Of a stretch of DNA of 10,175 bases, positions 7,202 to 10,175 are shown piece by piece. The stretch spans positions 1 to 10,175 of the forward strand of contig RFIU01000049.1 in assembly GCA_003695555.1 (NCBI GenBank), read 5' to 3'. The first letter of the stretch is position 1, and each line of letters starts with the position of its first letter. The notes beneath the pieces were generated by a model. That model saw only the letters and a program-made list of their open reading frames with translations. It was not told where the DNA came from and made no database searches. The translations under genes and the position numbers were made by a program. The stretch is from Alphaproteobacteria bacterium. GTDB lineage: Bacteria > Pseudomonadota > Alphaproteobacteria > Sphingomonadales > Rhodothalassiaceae.

Positions 7202-8977
7202 TCACTCCGCCGCCTGACCAGGGGAGGATATGTTGACCACCGCTGGCGCCGGACGCCCCGCTGCCCCGGCCGGGGCCTGTTGCTTGAATATCTCCCGCGT
7301 GGGCCCGTACTTCTCGACCGTGCCGTTCACGATCATCAGCGTCTTGTCCGAAAGCGCCAGGAGATTGGCCTTGTGGGTGACGAGCACCACCGTCACGCCG
7401 CGCTTCTTGAGCTCCTGGATGCAGGCGATCAGGGCCTGTTCGCCGACACTGTCGAGATTGGAATTGGGTTCATCGAGAACCACTACGCTTGGGTTGCCAT
7501 AGACGGCCCGAGCCAGACCCACCCGCTGCCGCTGCCCCCCCGAAAGCGCATTACCGCCATCCCCGACATTCGTCTCGTAACCCTGAGGAAGCCGCTGGAT
7601 CATGTCGTGCGCTCCGGCAAGGGTCGCCGCCGCCACGATGTCGGCATCGGCAGGATCGTCCTGGAAACGGGAGATGTTCTCGGCCACCGATCCGCGAAAG
7701 AGTTTCACGTCCTGCGGCAGGTAGCCCACATGGCGCCCAAGCTGTTCGGGATCCCAGTGCTGCAGTTCGGTGCCGTCCAGCCGCACCGCTCCCGAGGCAG
7801 GAGGAACCGCCCCGACGAGATGCCGGATGAGCGTGGACTTGCCCGACCCGGAGGGGCCGATCACGGCCAGAACCTCCCCGGGAGCAACGGAGAAGCCGAT
7901 GTTTTTCAGAAGATACTCCCGCGTCCCGGGAGCAACGGCGAAAACCGCCTCGGCACTGAGCTGCCCCTTCGGCTCGGGAAGCTTGAGCCGCTCCTCCTCA
8001 TCCTGGATCAGCGCAAACAGCTGCTTGAGGCGCTTGTGCGCCTGACGGGCGGCAACGAACTGCTTCCACTGCGCCACCGACTGCTCCACCGGCGCCAGCG
8101 CCCGCCCCATCATGATCGAGGCCGCGACCATGATGCCCGGCGAGATTTCCCGATGCACGGCAAGATAGGCACCCGTGCCGAGGATCAGAACCTGCAGACT
8201 CATGCGGATGAATTTCGACGAGGCAAGGATGAAACCGGCCCGTCCGCTGGCCTTGGCCTGATTGGCCAGCATCTCCTCGTGACGTGCCTGCCAGCGCTTC
8301 GTCAGCGGCCGCTCCATTCCCATGGCGCGGATCACCTCGGCGTTCTGCATGGTCGTGTTCACGAAATGGCTCGCGCTCTGGGCGGCCATGCCGGCCTCCT
8401 GCAATGCCTTGCGGGTGGAAAGCTCGTTGGCCAGCGCAAGGCCGAAGATGATCAGCGCGCCCGAGGTCGCCACCCAGCCGAGCCAGGGATGGAAGGCAAA
8501 GCACAGGGCGAGAAACAGCGGCACCCAGATCGCGTCGAAAAAGGCGAGGATGCCCTGGCCGGTGAGGAATTCCCTCAGCTTGTCGATGTCGGTGAGCGCC
8601 ACGGTCGAGCCGCTGGCGGGATTCAGCGTCTGCTGGCGCACCACGCGATTGAAAACGGGATTGGCCAGGACATCGTCGAAATGCAGGCCCGCGCGCACCA
8701 GGAGCCGCGAGCGGGTGAATTCCAGAAGCCCGTAGCTGACCAGAAGCGCGATGGCGATGACGGTCAGGGCCAGAAGCGTGTTCTCGTTCCGGCTCGCCAA
8801 CACGCGATCGTAGATCTGCAGCATGTAGAGGGGGCCGACGAACATCAGCGTGTTGGCGAAGAAGCTGAAGACCAGCGTCGCGATGAAGGCGAAGCGGAAA
8901 CGACCGTAAGCCTGCTGAAGGGAAGTCTTTTCGCGCATGTCTACACGCTGTCCCGATATCTGCGCGGCCTCTCGCAT
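7202..8977 (-). CDS. PrtD-type type I secretion ABC transporter (permease fused to ATPase)
   Basis: A 591-residue inner-membrane exporter that uses ATP to drive unfolded substrate through a type I secretion channel. The N-terminal transmembrane domain spans about residues 28-310. The nucleotide-binding domain is complete: Walker A GPSGSGKST (374-382), Q-loop Gln422, signature LSGGQ (478-482), Walker B VVVLDEP (498-504) with catalytic Glu503, D-loop SNLD and H-loop His535. There is no N-terminal C39 peptidase or peptidase-like domain. That separates it from bacteriocin exporters and HlyB and matches the PrtD/AprD/HasD group, whose substrates carry an uncleaved C-terminal signal. The tail after about residue 567 is low complexity (Ala/Pro/Gly). 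The start is uncertain: neither ATG 8977 nor ATG 8938 (Met14) has a clear ribosome site. The adaptor gene follows directly. Confidence 0.95.
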   Translation of the reverse strand: MREAAQISGQRVDMREKTSLQQAYGRFRFAFIATLVFSFFANTLMFVGPLYMLQIYDRVLASRNENTLLALTVIAIALLVSYGLLEFTRSRLLVRAGLHFDDVLANPVFNRVVRQQTLNPASGSTVALTDIDKLREFLTGQGILAFFDAIWVPLFLALCFAFHPWLGWVATSGALIIFGLALANELSTRKALQEAGMAAQSASHFVNTTMQNAEVIRAMGMERPLTKRWQARHEEMLANQAKASGRAGFILASSKFIRMSLQVLILGTGAYLAVHREISPGIMVAASIMMGRALAPVEQSVAQWKQFVAARQAHKRLKQLFALIQDEEERLKLPEPKGQLSAEAVFAVAPGTREYLLKNIGFSVAPGEVLAVIGPSGSGKSTLIRHLVGAVPPASGAVRLDGTELQHWDPEQLGRHVGYLPQDVKLFRGSVAENISRFQDDPADADIVAAATLAGAHDMIQRLPQGYETNVGDGGNALSGGQRQRVGLARAVYGNPSVVVLDEPNSNLDSVGEQALIACIQELKKRGVTVVLVTHKANLLALSDKTLMIVNGTVEKYGPTREIFKQQAPAGAAGRPAPAVVNISSPGQAAE

Positions 8978-9103
8978 GGCAGCGGTTACAATCTATCACA
9001 GCCGCCCGGATGAAGCCATCCAATGCCCTTTTCAGGGTCATAACAGAGCCGGGCGCCAAAAGTATACAGCGACTTGCCCACCCGGCGGTTCCCGGCCGGA
9101 ATT

Positions 9104-9634
9104 TCAGTTCAGATGGCGCAGCGGCGTCTCCTCGGCCGCCGGCGCCATCCAGGCCGGCCAGAATGTCTCGTTCCATCCCCCGGCGCGATACTGGGCCTGC
9201 ACCACCCCGAGCCACTGGCGCAGCATCTGCTCGCCAAAGGGAAGCGACGGCAGCTGCCGGCCTGCCGCATCGCGAAAGTCGAGAAACAGCCGGCCACCCC
9301 CGGTGCGGATGTCAACCTCCGCCGCGACCGCCGCGGGGCGCTGCGGTGTCTGCTCATCGAGCGTCACGGGCGGCTGCGGGCGGATGGTGCGCACCGCAGC
9401 CTGCTGGCTGAAGCGCTGCACCGCCAGCGCCCTGCTCTCCGCCGGCTTCTGCACCGCCTCGGGCGTGCCCTCAAGCCTGTGCAGAAGTCGCGGCAACAGC
9501 AGGTTGAGCAGGCGCCGTGTCAGCCACAGAACCTGCACCTCGCCGCTCTTGAGCTCCATGAGGATCTGGATGCGGTCCTCGGCCGGAACATATTTCGTCG
9601 TGAAACGATGAACCTCCGATCCGCTGTCCGTCAT
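9104..9634 (-). CDS. Uncharacterised 176-residue protein, upstream of secretion genes
   Basis: No named family recognised. The N-terminal part (about 8-57) looks like beta strands followed by an amphipathic helix: HRFTTKYVPAEDRIQILMEL, then VLWLTRRLLNLLLPRLLHRL. A Pro/Gln/Arg-rich linker spans about 58-105. The C-terminal part has strands (EVDIRTGGGRLFLDFRD) and then FGEQMLRQWLGVVQAQY and a Trp-rich end. There is no signal peptide or clear membrane helix, so it is probably cytoplasmic or peripheral. An earlier ATG at 9658 would add eight residues. I prefer 9634 because AGAGG lies 5 nt upstream of it. It lies 126 nt before the ABC gene and 84 nt after the DUF6447-like gene, all on one strand. 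The constant order suggests a secretion-linked role, but this is positional inference. Confidence 0.75.
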   Translation of the reverse strand: MTDSGSEVHRFTTKYVPAEDRIQILMELKSGEVQVLWLTRRLLNLLLPRLLHRLEGTPEAVQKPAESRALAVQRFSQQAAVRTIRPQPPVTLDEQTPQRPAAVAAEVDIRTGGGRLFLDFRDAAGRQLPSLPFGEQMLRQWLGVVQAQYRAGGWNETFWPAWMAPAAEETPLRHLN

Positions 9635-9718
9635 GCCCGCCTCTCGTGGACTGCCCATCCCCGGCCCGCGCCCGCGTTGAGGTTGCCTGCGTCCGGATGC
9701 CGGCCGCGGCGGAAGCGC

Positions 9719-9913
9719 TCAGGCTTCTTCCTTTTGCAGGAGCTCCGACAGCGCCCGGGCATAGGTGTTGCGCGCGGTCTGGACGATCGCCACCTCGTTG
9801 CGCAGCTCCTCGAGCTTGCGGTCACAGGTAGCGACGTTGGTCAGCTGCCGGCGCGCCTCCTCCGACATCTTCTCGGTATCATATTCCTTGCCGTCGATGG
9901 TGACCTTGGCCAT
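9719..9913 (-). CDS. Small helical protein resembling DUF6447
   Basis: A 64-residue protein starting MAKVTIDGKEYD, a short beta hairpin, followed by a long helical or coiled-coil region (MSEEARRQLTNVATCDRKLEELRNE, broken here for length at residue 40) that ends in ARALSELLQKEEA. From memory this pattern matches DUF6447, whose function I do not know. The family call needs a search. The start is supported by GAGGGA ending 8 nt before the ATG. It is the first gene of the minus-strand run leading to the ABC exporter and adaptor, and its promoter would lie in the divergent region 9914-10090. A possible TTGAAC (9980-9975) and TATACG (9959-9954) pair has a short 15-nt spacer. Confidence 0.8.
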   Translation of the reverse strand: MAKVTIDGKEYDTEKMSEEARRQLTNVATCDRKLEELRNEVAIVQTARNTYARALSELLQKEEA

Positions 9914-10012
9914 GGGGTGCTTCCCTCGCTGAAATGAAAGTTTCGCCCCCGGGCGTATAGGATTTGCGCTATAGGTTCAACATCATCCCGCCCCCTCGCC
10001 GGAGAGCGCCCT

Positions 10013-10051
10013 ATGGACCTCGCCGCCCCCAAGGACTATGTGTTCACTTAA
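10013..10051 (+). CDS. Possible 12-codon leader ORF
   Basis: ATG at 10013 opens a 12-codon frame (MDLAAPKDYVFT) ending at TAA 10049-10051. GGAG at 10001-10004 lies 8 nt before its ATG. The stop is 39 nt before the start of the next gene on the same strand. It could be a leader peptide affecting translation of that gene. The frame is short enough to arise by chance. Confidence 0.2.
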   Translation: MDLAAPKDYVFT

Positions 10052-10090
10052 CCTTCTTCCCGTGCGATACAGGGAAAGGAGGACCATCTC

Positions 10091-10175
10091 ATGGGACAAT
10101 CATCGACAGCGAAGAAGCGCGGGTCGCGGGATGCGGCGACGAAGGTGGCCGAGCAGCGCCTCAGCGTGCTTGAAC
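10091..10175 (+). CDS. N-terminus of an unrecognised gene running off the right edge
   Basis: The window ends after 28 codons (MGQSSTAKKRGSRDAATKVA, then EQRLSVLE). The start is convincing: AAGGAGGA at 10076-10083 is a near-perfect ribosome site 7 nt from the ATG, the strongest in the window. The visible part is a basic Ser/Lys/Arg head running into what looks like a helix, possibly a coiled coil. There is no signal peptide so far. It is divergent from the DUF6447-like gene. Too little is visible to assign a function. Confidence 0.7.
   Translation, partial: MGQSSTAKKRGSRDAATKVAEQRLSVLE

Noticed and set aside
7280..9013. 577-codon open frame on the plus strand
   Set aside because: Antisense to the ABC transporter, whose Walker A, LSGGQ, Walker B and H-loop are all intact.
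9026..9037. CCCT...AGGG hairpin upstream of the ABC gene as a terminator
   Set aside because: The stem is only 4 bp and no T-run follows on the minus strand.
9061..9066. TATACT on the minus strand as a -10 box for the ABC gene
   Set aside because: No recognisable -35 box lies at suitable distance, and the gene is more likely read through from 9913.

Overview
The window is GC-rich with strong G/C preference at third codon positions. It carries a PrtD/HlyD-type secretion operon without any peptidase domain, which together suggests an alphaproteobacterium. I cannot name a genus. No tRNA, rRNA, CRISPR array, transposase or integrase is visible, and no stretch longer than about 300 bases lacks a gene.

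Layout from left to right. (1) 1-3407, minus strand: most of one very large gene running off the left edge (1135 codons visible). It encodes FG-GAP/integrin-alpha-like beta-propeller blades, three near the N-terminus and at least five toward the C-terminus. About 550 residues separate the two sets, and that insert contains a short AT-rich, helix-coding patch unlike the rest of the gene. (2) 3408-3649: a divergent control region with a plausible promoter in each direction. (3) 3650-5768, plus strand: a small XRE-type helix-turn-helix regulator and an unrecognised acidic 574-residue protein with hydrophobic segments. (4) 9913-5856, minus strand: a co-directional run of a 64-residue helical protein resembling DUF6447, an unrecognised 176-residue protein, a PrtD-type ABC transporter and an HlyD/PrtE-type periplasmic adaptor. 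(5) 9914-10175: a second divergent region with a possible 12-codon leader ORF, then the first 28 codons of a plus-strand gene running off the right edge.

How the parts may work together: the ABC protein and the adaptor are two of the three parts of a type I secretion system. No TolC-like outer-membrane protein is in the window. The large propeller protein has no N-terminal signal peptide and has many D-x-[DN]-x-DG calcium-binding loops, so it is the natural candidate substrate. Its C-terminus, where the secretion signal would lie, is outside the window. The XRE gene sits between substrate and exporter and could regulate either. The 574-, 176- and 64-residue proteins are candidate accessory factors. 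Their link to secretion is inferred from position only.
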